The translations under genes were made by a program, and so were the position numbers. From Calendula officinalis (taxonomy: Eukaryota; Streptophyta; Magnoliopsida; Asterales; Asteraceae): 64,000 nt of DNA. The stretch covers positions 78,300,929 to 78,364,928 of the forward strand of contig OY970826.1 of assembly GCA_963853835.1 (NCBI GenBank). The letters run 5' to 3'. The notes below the pieces were generated by a model. It did not search any database. It was given only the letters and a program-made list of their open reading frames with translations, and was not told the DNA's origin. This document shows positions 30,570 to 40,559 of this stretch, one piece after another (positions within the stretch are counted from its first letter, which is position 1; each line of letters starts with the position of its first letter).

Positions 30570-33500
30570 ATGGCAACTTTACAAACTCTCGATGTGCAAA
30601 CCGATCTCAAATACTCAGAATTTCACAACATGGTTGCATTTTTAAAAAATCCCGACGGAACAAAAGATTTCCGTCCAATCGTAAAATTCTTGAGAAATTC
30701 GTATATACAGTTTGCCTTAACTGTAAAGCCGAAGGCATATCAACAGCACTTGGTGGATTTCTGGACCAATGCTGAGCGAACAGAAGGAACCACATCATCA
30801 ATGATAAAATCGAAAGTAGATGGAAAGTACATCACTGTAACTGAACAATCAATCAGACATCATCTACAACTTCATGATGATTCAGGTATGTATACTCTTC
30901 CTAAGGAGTACATTGCTGATACTTTAAATAAAATGGGGTATGAAGGCAGACTTAATATTGTAACTTTTCAAAAAGGCCTTCTATCCCCACAATGGAAATT
31001 TCTGGTTCATACCATTCAGCATTGTATTTCTCCTAAAAGAAGTACTTGGAATGAGTTTAACAAGGCAATAGCATCTGCTGTTGTATGTTTATGCACAGAC
31101 CAAGTATTCAATTTTTCTAATATGATTTTTGATGGTATGTTGGGAAATCTTAGTTCTTCTAAATTTTTAATGTATCCCAGATTTCTACAACATATCATAA
31201 ACTGTGAATTACAAAACTTGTCAACTCCTAAAAACATTTTTGTATTACCTGAGTTGAACAAGAAAGTTTTCTCAAATATGAGAAAACAATTTAAATTTTC
31301 AGGGAAGGAAACCCCTTTGTTTCCAAACATGATCAAAGATCAACCAAATATTGGAGAAGGTTCAACCATTGCTACAACCCAAGTTGAACCTCAACCCACT
31401 CCATCACCCCCACATACAGCCCAAACACCACCCCATATAGCCACTCAATCACCAACTCAAACAGAAGTCCTGAATGTGTCCCAGGAACTTGATATAAATC
31501 TGCAGAGTGCTACTCTTCACTCTGTAGAAGACCTACCAGACAAAACCAAAAATATATCCACAATCTATAAAAGAAAGAAATCTTTAAAGGACACCAGGGG
31601 ACAAATCGAGTCACACCCCAGGCTCAAAGAGTTGTCCTCCAAGGAGGAGAGAGGACATGAGGGGAGGGCTTTCACTACTGATGCCCCAAAGGTGGGTGCA
31701 CATGACAGTGAAAACATCATTAGGACCCAAACCTCGGCAACTTTGAGTGATGACTCATTTGAGGAGTTACTCAAAGGACCCCGGTGCCAAGAAACCAAAA
31801 GGGGGGACATCTCTGCTTCTTCTAGGAAGAAGAGAATGTCTAAAAGACCCAATGAATCACCAAGCAGTGATGAGGGCAGATCTGTGGAATTGATGGAAAG
31901 GAAGGAAAACCTTAAAACCAATGTACCTGTTAGTAAGCCCGATGATCTTGCTAGATGGAGTGAGGGCAGTATTAAAATCCAACAATTGACGGCTAAAGTG
32001 GATTCCTTGGAATCCACTGTACAAGATTGTCTTTATTATCAAACAAATCAAGGAAAAACTATGGCTGCTATGAAAAGAAATGTCAATATCATCAACAAAA
32101 GAATGAGACAATATGAACTTAGGCTTCATCAACAATCAAAGCTTATCAGAAAATTGAAAAAGAGGATTGATGATAGTGAGGCTCCTCCAGTTGAGCTCAC
32201 TAAGGGGGAGAAGGATAACATACAGACAATGATTGATGAATCTATTGCAGCAGCAGCTTCCTCCCTCTTGAATTTAAAAGAAACAGAAGTTGATGAAGGC
32301 CCAGAGATGATGATTACAGAAGATGAGCCCATTACTACTGCTACAATGGAAGAACAAGTTGAAACAGATATACCAGTAGTAACTTCTACTACTGATGATA
32401 TAGCAGTAGTAAGTCAAGAAGAGGAATTAACTGCACTAAACACTACTGATGCCCTATCAGTAGTAACTCCTGATGTAACACCAGTAGTAACTACTCTGGT
32501 TACTACTGATGAGGAAGAACTACAATTTCCTGAACTCATTGATGCTAGAAGACATGTCATCATTACCAAACCACCAACACCTGATCAACCACTTATCATA
32601 CCTGACATTGATGATAATGTGAATTGGTTTGAGGTTGATGAATGCTCACTTCCTCCACATCCAAAAATACTTCAACAAAATGAAATTAGATCATTTTCTC
32701 CTTCTGTTATAATAAGAGGAGTACCAGACATGAAGTATATTCCACCTCCACCTACAGCACATATTGGAAAGGGTAAAGAAGTATATGATGAATATTACCC
32801 TAACAGAGCTCTTGGTCATTACATGGTAAACAAGATTAATCTGGTGAGAGCTGATAAACAAGATAAATGGAAGGTGAAGAATAAAAGATATTGGGAGAAA
32901 GTAGCTAAATATCAAGCTCTTGAAAAGAAGAAAAATCAAAGAGAAATTCCTGTTAAATTACCTGTTCAAATTAAAGATGTTCAGATAGAAGCCCAAGAAT
33001 CAGAGTTCAAAAGGTTTAGAAAAGTAGAAGAAGAACATCTAAACTGTCTAGAAGATCTTGTAGCAGAATGCAAAAGAACAAAAGGTGATTTACCAGATGA
33101 TATATTTGAACAGAAGTCTCTTATGATAGACTTTCTAAAGACAAAGGGTCACAGTGCAAAATCTTTTGGAAGAATGAAGATGATAAACATAATTGAAAAA
33201 TACTGCACTGCAAAGAAAAGAGACTTGGCTGAACAAGAAGCTGAAGAATCAAAGAAAGCCAAAGCCAAAACTTTAGTACCAATCAGCTTAAATTTGCTCA
33301 AAGCTGGTAGTGTGTCTACTATTGGTGAATCCTCATCTTCTCAGACAAAGAAAAGAAAGAATGAAATTCAAGAACAAAGTTTTCAAAAGAAAGCAAAACA
33401 AGAAAAAATTATACCTGTTCTTGAAGTACCTGTTGCTCCACTTCAAAATAACCCAATACTAAACTGGAAAGTCTTGCCCAATAATGTTCTATTAGTTGTA

Positions 33501-33998
33501 AGGGAAGACAAAATCATTCAAAAATTTACTGGATGGTTACCTTTGATCAGATCCTGTACAAGAAGTGATGTGATTAAACTTCTGATCATTGGAAAACCGA
33601 GAATGTCAAAGAAATCTTGGAAAGAATCTGGAGCTGGATACTTAACAAGAATGATTGATGCAGCTTTTTATCCAGATAAATATCCAAAGTTATTTACAAA
33701 TCCAGAAAATGTGTATGCATGGAATGTTCTCCCAACTTGCAATATGTATTTCTTTGAAAGATCAAGTAAAAATTGTGAGTTGTACTTATATGAAAGAGAA
33801 TATCCTCACTCAGAAAAGGAAATGTATCAGATATTCATCAACACTCTAATGAAGCCCTTTGATGCAGTTATGTTCCAAAATAAATTGAATTACTTTACCA
33901 AGAAGAACAGCAAATACATAATTGAACAAAGACTTCAACAAAATCAAAGAACATTAGAAAGAAGAAAGAAAGAAGAAGAAGAACAGAAGAAAACTTGA
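30570..33998 (+). CDS. Additional ORF of SIRE-type copia element
   Basis: 1142 residues, sense strand, between pol and the 3' LTR, where SIRE/Maximus elements carry 'env-like' ORFs. The N-terminal 1-260 is a compact helical region ending in GKETPLFPNM, a block I recall from similar ORFs in daisy-family genomes. Then come a Pro/Thr/Gln linker (about 265-310), a charged region (about 330-450), a strong coiled coil (about 470-535), and an acidic stretch (about 570-665) with TTD and PVV words from TACTACTGAT and CCAGTAGTA. The C-terminal domain (about 900-1142) contains KKRKNE and KKAKQEK basic patches and a charged terminal helix. I see no signal peptide, transmembrane segment or furin-like site, so 'envelope' is not supported. 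A nuclear or particle-associated role is possible but unproven. The ATG context AACAATGGC is strong. Confidence 0.85.
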   Translation: MATLQTLDVQTDLKYSEFHNMVAFLKNPDGTKDFRPIVKFLRNSYIQFALTVKPKAYQQHLVDFWTNAERTEGTTSSMIKSKVDGKYITVTEQSIRHHLQLHDDSGMYTLPKEYIADTLNKMGYEGRLNIVTFQKGLLSPQWKFLVHTIQHCISPKRSTWNEFNKAIASAVVCLCTDQVFNFSNMIFDGMLGNLSSSKFLMYPRFLQHIINCELQNLSTPKNIFVLPELNKKVFSNMRKQFKFSGKETPLFPNMIKDQPNIGEGSTIATTQVEPQPTPSPPHTAQTPPHIATQSPTQTEVLNVSQELDINLQSATLHSVEDLPDKTKNISTIYKRKKSLKDTRGQIESHPRLKELSSKEERGHEGRAFTTDAPKVGAHDSENIIRTQTSATLSDDSFEELLKGPRCQETKRGDISASSRKKRMSKRPNESPSSDEGRSVELMERKENLKTNVPVSKPDDLARWSEGSIKIQQLTAKVDSLESTVQDCLYYQTNQGKTMAAMKRNVNIINKRMRQYELRLHQQSKLIRKLKKRIDDSEAPPVELTKGEKDNIQTMIDESIAAAASSLLNLKETEVDEGPEMMITEDEPITTATMEEQVETDIPVVTSTTDDIAVVSQEEELTALNTTDALSVVTPDVTPVVTTLVTTDEEELQFPELIDARRHVIITKPPTPDQPLIIPDIDDNVNWFEVDECSLPPHPKILQQNEIRSFSPSVIIRGVPDMKYIPPPPTAHIGKGKEVYDEYYPNRALGHYMVNKINLVRADKQDKWKVKNKRYWEKVAKYQALEKKKNQREIPVKLPVQIKDVQIEAQESEFKRFRKVEEEHLNCLEDLVAECKRTKGDLPDDIFEQKSLMIDFLKTKGHSAKSFGRMKMINIIEKYCTAKKRDLAEQEAEESKKAKAKTLVPISLNLLKAGSVSTIGESSSSQTKKRKNEIQEQSFQKKAKQEKIIPVLEVPVAPLQNNPILNWKVLPNNVLLVVREDKIIQKFTGWLPLIRSCTRSDVIKLLIIGKPRMSKKSWKESGAGYLTRMIDAAFYPDKYPKLFTNPENVYAWNVLPTCNMYFFERSSKNCELYLYEREYPHSEKEMYQIFINTLMKPFDAVMFQNKLNYFTKKNSKYIIEQRLQQNQRTLERRKKEEEEQKKT

Positions 33999-34024
33999 TT
34001 GATTAAAGGATAATCAATAAGTTT

Positions 34025-34033
34025 AGGGGGAGA
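34025..34033 (+). other. Polypurine tract, body B
   Basis: AGGGGGAGA lies one base before LTR3; identical to the tract before LTR2. Confidence 0.88.
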
Positions 34034-34034
34034 T

Positions 34035-34653
34035 TGTTGGAGCAAATCACAGATCAACTTAGTACTGATGCTGCAGTTAGTGATAATTATGTTTATTACT
34101 GATGGGGCAGAAACATTTACTACTGATGAAGTTGATGCTGGTGTTCTCTATAACTTAGTCACTACTGATCATACAAAGATTGAAGATACTACTGATCATT
34201 GTAGTTACTACTGACGATGATTATGGACTTACTACTGATCACCAAGTTTACTACTGATGTTACTTATTTACTACTGGTGATTGGTTTTACTACTGATACG
34301 CGTTTATGGAACATATCAAGTCCGAGATCTTCGCAGAGATAGTTATAGAATGTAAATCAATGTATATCGTTTATAATTAGACGTAAATCGTATCCTAGAA
34401 TAACTAGGGTAAATAGTTTAGCTTCAAGGACTATTATATATAGTTCCTTACGAATTGTAAACGTACGTGTGTATTGTTAACTCAATAATATACATTGAAG
34501 CTTTTTGTGAAACTGTGTTCTTAATATTCTTACATATTGTTCTTACAGTTCATCGTTCTTAATACATTGATATAGTGTTGATCCGCTGCAACTTCTATCA
34601 TCAATTAGATCTAAGGTGTTTATTAACTTGTTTATAGTTAATCGATCCTGACA
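34035..34653 (+). repeat. Copia LTR 3
   Basis: 619 bp, matching LTR1 wherever compared by eye, including the C in AATTAGACGTAAATCG. Followed directly by the target duplication GGTTT at 34654-34658. Confidence 0.95.
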
Positions 34654-34658
34654 GGTTT

Positions 34659-35387
34659 AGTTGACTATGCTTTTCATATTTTTCAATTTGCCATTTTCCT
34701 TTTTCGAGCACACGATGTGCTTGTGGTTAAACTCACACCAAAGGGGCTTTTGCCCTCTTTAACGGCGTTACCACAGTACCACCACCGGAGCCTCCATATT
34801 GATTTTTTTTTTTTTTTTTTATTTTGTAAATTATAATTGGTTGAGCGTGTATTTTTGTTAGCCCCGAAAGAATGTTATAGGATTGTTAAACGGAGGAGGG
34901 TAATTTTGAAATGAGTTTTAAAATCATGTTAAAAAGCTAAAATGACTTTAACATGATTTTAACATAGATACCACATCTTGTGCTCTTATGCAAAACACTT
35001 ATAAGCAAATTCAAATTTAGTGTATTTATTTCCTCATAACACCTAATTTGATGGGTTTATTTTGAAATTTGAACTCTAACTAGCTTATTTGGGTCATGTT
35101 TGGAAAAACTTAATTGAAAGACTTTTATATTTATTACCTTAATAAGTTATAATTTTCAAGTTTATTAAGCTAATAACTCAAAAATATTTTGACTAAACTT
35201 TCCCAAATATGCCTGATCTTGTTTAAATTCAAATAATGCATAAACCTACTAGAAATGGATCATGGATGTATAAGAATTCCACAAAACAAAATAATTAACT
35301 CTCATAATTTATTGATTTGGTATTACTGATTCAAGCAACTATATATAAAGTACATTTCTAAACATTCCAAAACTCGATTCAAGAACA
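34659..35387. other. Intergenic, right flank of the copia insertion
   Basis: No gene was recognised. It contains a poly-T run (about 34801-34820) after ACCACCACCGGAGCC, and AT-rich sequence with repeated 'GTTTGGGAAA...TTATTAAGTTAATAA'-type words also seen near 7330. Confidence 0.4.
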
Positions 35388-35741
35388 TCATAACGAGTCA
35401 CAATCAACCGATGGACTAATGGGAATACTGAGATTGAGATGACACAACGGTGTGAGCTTAGCTGCATTATTGAGATCAACCGGGATCGTTTCAACCGCAC
35501 CCTTAAGACAACGACAAGTACCCTTTAAAACATCTTTTGAAGCATTAGCCGCATTAGCCAAATCTTGTGCAGTAGCACAACACTCTTGGCTAGGTGTATC
35601 CGAGAAGCCAAACAAGAAAGACTCACAATTCATCAACTTTATGAGTATACTACTACAATCAACTTGTGCTTCTATACGTTGTTTTGACAACAAAACCGCC
35701 AAAACCAAAATCAAACCAAAGGGAATCATGTTGCGAGCCAT
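35388..35741 (-). CDS. Non-specific lipid-transfer-like protein (8-Cys)
   Basis: 117 residues, no intron. A signal peptide is visible (MIPFGLILVLAVLLS, cleavage likely after EAQ at about residue 26), followed by the eight-cysteine pattern of the LTP/protease-inhibitor/seed-storage superfamily: C-x9-C-x14-CC, then CxC (TCRC), then two more Cys near the end. Such proteins are secreted, disulphide-bonded and bind lipids in a central cavity; roles include cuticle or suberin transport and defence. The spacing and the acidic mature region suggest a divergent LTP type rather than nsLTP1 or nsLTP2. The C-terminus (SPSVDCDSL) lacks a GPI-type hydrophobic tail. A TATA box lies 110 bases upstream. Confidence 0.85.
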   Translation of the reverse strand: MARNMIPFGLILVLAVLLSKQRIEAQVDCSSILIKLMNCESFLFGFSDTPSQECCATAQDLANAANASKDVLKGTCRCLKGAVETIPVDLNNAAKLTPLCHLNLSIPISPSVDCDSL

Positions 35742-35850
35742 TTTTCTTCAAAATTAAGAAATCAAGAAATTGATATTAAGAAATAGATACTTTAGACTTT
35801 TAGTATTGTGATTGTATGTTTGATCATGGATTGTAAGGTTTAGGGTGAGC

Positions 35851-35860
35851 ATATTTATAG
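35851..35860 (-). promoter_or_regulatory. TATA box of the lipid-transfer-like gene
   Basis: Reads CTATAAATAT on the minus strand, about 110 bases before the ATG, giving a leader of roughly 80 bases. Confidence 0.6.
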
Positions 35861-35999
35861 CGGGGATTAAACTTGATTATATGGTAAGCTATTAAATTTT
35901 AGTTAATATGAGATATCCTCCAAGACTATGTAACGTAAATAATTTATCCTAAACTAATTTGGTTTTTATTTGATGTTTCATTAATTGTCATGTGGTCTA

Positions 36000-36889
36000 T
36001 TTACGACAGCACCACTTGACATTGCACAATATTAAACGTGCTATTATCAGTGCTATACCACCATTATGTCTTGCAAACCCATCCATGTCGGGTATGTGGG
36101 CGGCGATTGCCAAGGTTCAAAGGACCCTTCTCAAAGTCAATTGGTTTGGCAGAAATTTTGTACTCCCTAGATAACGGTACAACTTGGAAATCAGATTTTG
36201 TGCTTGATGGTCGATTCAGCGTCGCAATGGTTCGGGACAGGTTGGATCGGGCCTCCCACCCTGTTTGTGAAATTGATTATCGGTGGATTAACGTAGTCCA
36301 AAAAATGTATCCTATTTTATTTGGAGAGCGATCCAGGGTAGGATCCCATCGGCGGCAGCTTTGTTCAAGCGTAATATTCCGAACATCTCCCCGATGTGTA
36401 TACTATGTCCGGATATCCATGAGTGTGCGGATCATTTGTTAGTATCGTGTCCCTTGGCGAGAAATGCTTGGGATCTAATTTTTCAGTGGTGTGGCATTGA
36501 CACAAGATTGATTCCGTTTGGTTGTGTCAAAGACGTCATCGAGTTTGCCAAAAACTGGGGGCAATGTTCAAAGAAAAAGGAGTTACTTTTGTGCATTGTT
36601 TACGGATCTTTTTGGTGTATATGGAAGGCGAGGAATGGTCGTATCTTTAGAGGCGAAGCGATTCATCTTGCAAAGTTAGTGGACTCAATTAAGTCCATGG
36701 TCTTTAGTTGGAAGAAACATAGGGGCCGGGGTTTGAACTATAGCTGGGAGAACTGGGGTTTACACCCGCTTTTATGTATTTAGTCTCTCTTATTTGATTT
36801 TCTTTCCATGTTTTTGTACTTTGTCGCCTAGCTCCTTGCTAGAGGCCTTTTCTTTATATAATTTATTTGCCGGTTCCAAAAAAAAAAAG
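36000..36889 (+). pseudogene. LINE 3' end with zf-RVT domain
   Basis: Translated pieces match the C-terminal part of plant L1-type reverse transcriptases. There is a segment with LDNGTTWKSDFVLDGRFSV. Then, in another frame, WRA...GRIPSAAALFKRNI continues into PMCILCPDIHECADHLLVSC, the zinc-finger-like zf-RVT motif, and CIWKARNGRIF. A frame disruption lies at about 36310-36330. The ORF ends at 36781-36783, and the element closes with a short 3' UTR and poly-A at 36878-36889. It is 5' truncated, as is usual for LINE insertions. The exact left boundary (about 36000) is uncertain. Confidence 0.8.
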
Positions 36890-37528
36890 TACTATTATCT
36901 TCAATCTTTTTATCATAGTTTGTTTTCATCATGTATATAGATGACTGATAAGGACTTTCTTCTTAGTATATTTCACATTCATTTGTAATTCTACACTTAC
37001 TTTATTAATAAAGATATTCCGTGTTCATATATTTTAATGTTTCATTAATAAATTAGAACTTGAATAGAGTGTATTTACCCCTTACAAATCATACATTACT
37101 TATTTAGGACAACAATTAATATCATAGTAAATTAAATTAATCTGTAAATATTTATCAGTTAAAATTCTGATAAAATGAATGAAAAAAACTTCTCCAACTC
37201 TCGGTTCGAAAACCAATCTCAACTTTGATAACATGTTTTCTTAAAAAGAGAAATTGAATTGTTGCTTGACATTTGTGCATATCTATTTCATCATGACAAA
37301 TATAAAAACAAAATAAAAAATATATATAATAAAAGATGATTAATATTTTGTTATTATCCTACATCAGTCTCGAAGCATGTCCGCCCATTCGGGCGGGCTT
37401 TGAAGATAGTAGATTATATATATATCAAATATAAAAAATGAATAATATTATTTCTTTCTTAAAATAATACAATATTTTTCACTCATGTTTTTTCTTTAAA
37501 TTATTCTTTCATTTACACACTTTTTGCT
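36890..37528. other. AT-rich intergenic sequence
   Basis: Nothing recognisable apart from short AT runs. Confidence 0.4.
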
Positions 37529-38060
37529 AGGGGTGTTGATCGGGTATAACTTTCGGATATCGGGTAGCTTGGGTTTTTCAAATATACAAAAATACCCAAT
37601 ACTCAAACCAAATTAAATTTGGGTATTTAGGTATGGGTAGTTTGGGTAACGGGTCGGGTACGGGTATATCCACTAATACCCGAGAATTTTGCAACCTTGT
37701 ATTGTCGGTGATCACAATGTTTATATTCCGATCTTAATATACCATATTTGTCCATAATTTTACCAAATTCCAACCAATATGATACTCTATCATTGACTTT
37801 TAGATGAAATTCATGAATTACAAACATAATTATCGTATTTTATCTATTAAACTATAAAATATTACCTTTAAAATATTCCTTATAATAAAATTCGATTATT
37901 TGGGTATACACATCAACTTAAAATATTACCTTATATCCGATCCGTATTATTTTCGGGTTACCCGATACCCAAATATTTATATCCAATACCCGAACTATCC
38001 GACCCGAACTATCCAACCCGATCTACCGAATTCGAAACGGATCAAACGGGTTGAGCGGGT
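37529..38060. repeat. hAT-MITE-like segment rich in GGGTA/TACCC words
   Basis: It opens CTAGGGGTGTTGATCGGGTA, a typical hAT-MITE left end, and is made of GGGTACGGGTA and CCCGATACCCAAAT words in both orientations. The matching CACCCCTA right end was not found, so it is probably truncated or decayed. Confidence 0.45.
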
Positions 38061-38175
38061 TTTGATTATTTTCGACGGACCTTGCTTTTTGCAATGCTTC
38101 CAAATGTCCCCAAATGATCCCTTTACTGATTCTCAAACGGAAAATCCAAAGTCGTAGTTGTTTGTTTACCTTGAT

Positions 38176-38367
38176 TTTTTTTTAACGTCAAGTTAGTAAG
38201 TTAGTGGTTCGAGCATAGACAGTGACATCCACAAGGGGCAGTATGTTTTCCCTCAAACCTTCCACCTATGGGGAATAAATCTCACTACCAAAGTCCATGA
38301 CGGGACTTGAATCCATGACATATGAGTCATGGACAACACCTTATATCATTAGGCTAGAAGGGTTGGG
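38176..38367 (-). mobile_element. SINE with 17 bp target duplication
   Basis: On the minus strand it begins with an A-box-like TAGCCTAATGATATAAGG and a B-box-like GGATTCAAGTCCCG, and ends in a poly-A tail (plus-strand T run after 38175). TGTTTGTTTACCTTGAT flanks it at 38159-38175 and 38368-38384, a perfect target duplication. 192 bp. The second full copy is at 48257-48445 and a truncated one at 17811-17940. Confidence 0.9.
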
Positions 38368-38533
38368 TGTTTGTTTACCTTGATGATGATCGTTATGGAT
38401 ACAAAGTGGGTCCCATCTATCTTTTATTCAGTAATCACACTTCCCAATGTCTCACTTCAAATTGGGCAGCAGTTAGGTTCAATTGCAAGCCCTAACTTCA
38501 CCATCTACCTAAACAAGCATTTGATCAACAACA

Positions 38534-40047
38534 ATGGAGAAATCGAAGATCGGAAGAAGATTTGAAGGTAAAGTTGCGATCGTTACAGCTTCAACTCAAG
38601 GCATAGGTTTCAGTATTGCGCAACGCCTTGGCTTAGAAGGCGCATCTGTTGTCATCTCCTCTCGTAGACAGGTTCCTCAATTTTCGAATTTCTCATCATT
38701 TACGTCGTCAATTTTTAGGGGTTTAATGATAAATAGCTCCTACAGTATTTTTTATTTTAAATTTGAATGTTTTGAGTTATTGATCATTGAAAGAAAATAG
38801 CTTTTGAGTTAGGTATTGCTTGATTTTCTATGTTACTTTAAATTAGGGTAAAATACTAGTTCATGATCTTATGATCATTTAGGGTCAAAATTATAAGATT
38901 ATTTAAGCAGTTAAGATTTGATTATCTGATTATCCAATCCTTATGTATGTTCGAGTGAAATTGAAGCTCAATTGTTCTTGTTTCTGGTCATAATTCTGAT
39001 TTTAACACAAATTGGGCACAAATATGATCAATTTGATTTTAAAGATGAAAACATTTTGTTCTAGAAAAACGTTGATGAGGCAGTGAAAAAGCTTGAAGCA
39101 CAAGGAATTGAAGTTTTGGGGTTGGTATGCCATGTCTCTAATGCACAACAGAGGAAGAATCTTATCGACCAGACAATTGAGGTGAGGATGAACTTTGACC
39201 TGTTTTCTTAATTAAAAATGAAAACTTGTTGATTATTTAACTATATATAATGATATTTTCATTGTTTTTTATTTATAGAAATATGGGAAAATAGATGTAG
39301 TAGTGTCAAATGCTGCTGCTAATCCCTCGGTTGATGCCATTCTTGAAACTAAAGAATCAGCCCTTGACAAGCTTTGGGAAATCAATGTCAAAACATCTAT
39401 ACTGCTTCTTCAGGTAATCTTTTCAACAACCTTAAAAGTCAAACTTGTGGAAATTAATCAATTATAAATCAATAAATATTTGTTTTTATGTCTAACAGGA
39501 TGCATCCCCTCACTTAACAAAAGGTTCATCAATTGTTTTCATTTCATCAATAAGTGCTTTTGCACCGCCAGCTGGCTTGGCTATGTACGGTGTCACAAAA
39601 ACAGCTCTTCTTGGTCTTACCAAGGTAGCGTATTAATGTTTATATTCATTTTTATTGAAAAAAAAAAACGTACAAAATGTTAAGTATTTTTTTTCTTGTT
39701 ACTTTAGGCTCTTGCAACTGAGTTGGCCCCACATACTCGTGTGAACTGTGTTGCTCCAGGGTTTGTACCTACACACTTTGCCGAATTCATTACCAACAAC
39801 CCAACCATGGTAATTAAGTACCCACTATTTCTTTTAAAAATGAAAAAGAAAACAGTTTTTATTTTAATATTTTTAAATACTTTTGAAATGTTTTTAGAGA
39901 AAGGAGCTTGAAGAAAAGACACCATTAAAGAGACTTGGAACAACCGAAGACATGGCTGCAGCCACAGCTTTCTTGGCTTCTGATGAAGCTTCATATATAA
40001 CCGGTGAGACTATTGTTGTTGCAGGTGGAGCGCCATCTAGGCTATAA
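38534..40047 (+). CDS. IBR1: Peroxisomal short-chain dehydrogenase, IBR1/SDRA-like
   Basis: Six exons: 38534-38671, 39065-39181, 39279-39413, 39499-39624, 39708-39809, 39898-40047. All introns are GT-AG and all junctions phase 0; the product is 255 residues. The Rossmann-fold NAD(P) motif TASTQGIG is at residues 18-25, the NAAA motif (SNAAANP) at about 96-102, the catalytic Ser in ISSISAF at about 146-150, and the YxxxK active site (YGVTK) at about 160-164. The C-terminus is PSRL, whose SRL is a type 1 peroxisomal signal. The Arabidopsis relative IBR1/SDRA acts in peroxisomal conversion of indole-3-butyric acid to auxin; that role is inferred from family. The gene looks intact. A SINE lies about 150 bases upstream of the ATG. 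Confidence 0.92.
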
Positions 40048-40452
40048 TTAATTATAATTATAATTATAAACCTCTTATATTTTGGTCAACTTATGAATTA
40101 AAAGTTTAGATAAGAATAAGTGTGTTTCGGTTTGTAGCCAAGTAGATGTTACTCTCATGTTACCATGGTGGTTTGTTTGTTCGACTCATATATTATTCCA
40201 TCTTATACTCCACTTTTTCGGCAATTTTGACCAAAAATCCAAGAATTCTAACAAACTACAGGTTTACTTCTGTACTTTTATAAGGTTATTGTTTGAATCT
40301 AACGCAAACTAGTGACCTACTCGGTTTTAACATTTCTGAAACCTTTTTTAACAAGAACAATTTCATTCTATTGTTTACATCAGTTTTTAGTTTTAAAGAG
40401 ATTTGTACTATATAAGTGAATAAGCTATACCGATTTGCATATGTCGATTAAA

Positions 40453-40557
<105 letters not shown>

Positions 40558-40559
40558 AA

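Larger units (their letters stand above)
19763..34653 (+). mobile_element. Compound SIRE-type Ty1/copia retrotransposon
   Basis: Three 619 bp LTRs alternate with two bodies: LTR1 19763-20381, body A 20382-23221, LTR2 23222-23840, body B 23841-34034, LTR3 34035-34653. Only the outermost ends carry the 5 bp target duplication GGTTT (19758-19762 and 34654-34658), so the array occupies one insertion site. Body B has gag, pol in copia order (PR-INT-RT-RNaseH) and a large additional ORF between pol and the 3' LTR, the SIRE/Maximus arrangement. Body A keeps gag and the 3' part of the additional ORF only. By eye LTR1 and LTR3 look identical and LTR2 differs at one site, so the element is very young. 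Unequal recombination between two copies, or insertion of joined cDNAs, could produce this layout. Confidence 0.95.

Noticed and set aside
30570..33998. Reading the third ORF as a retroviral envelope
   Set aside because: No signal peptide, membrane anchor, glycoprotein cysteine pattern or protease site is visible.
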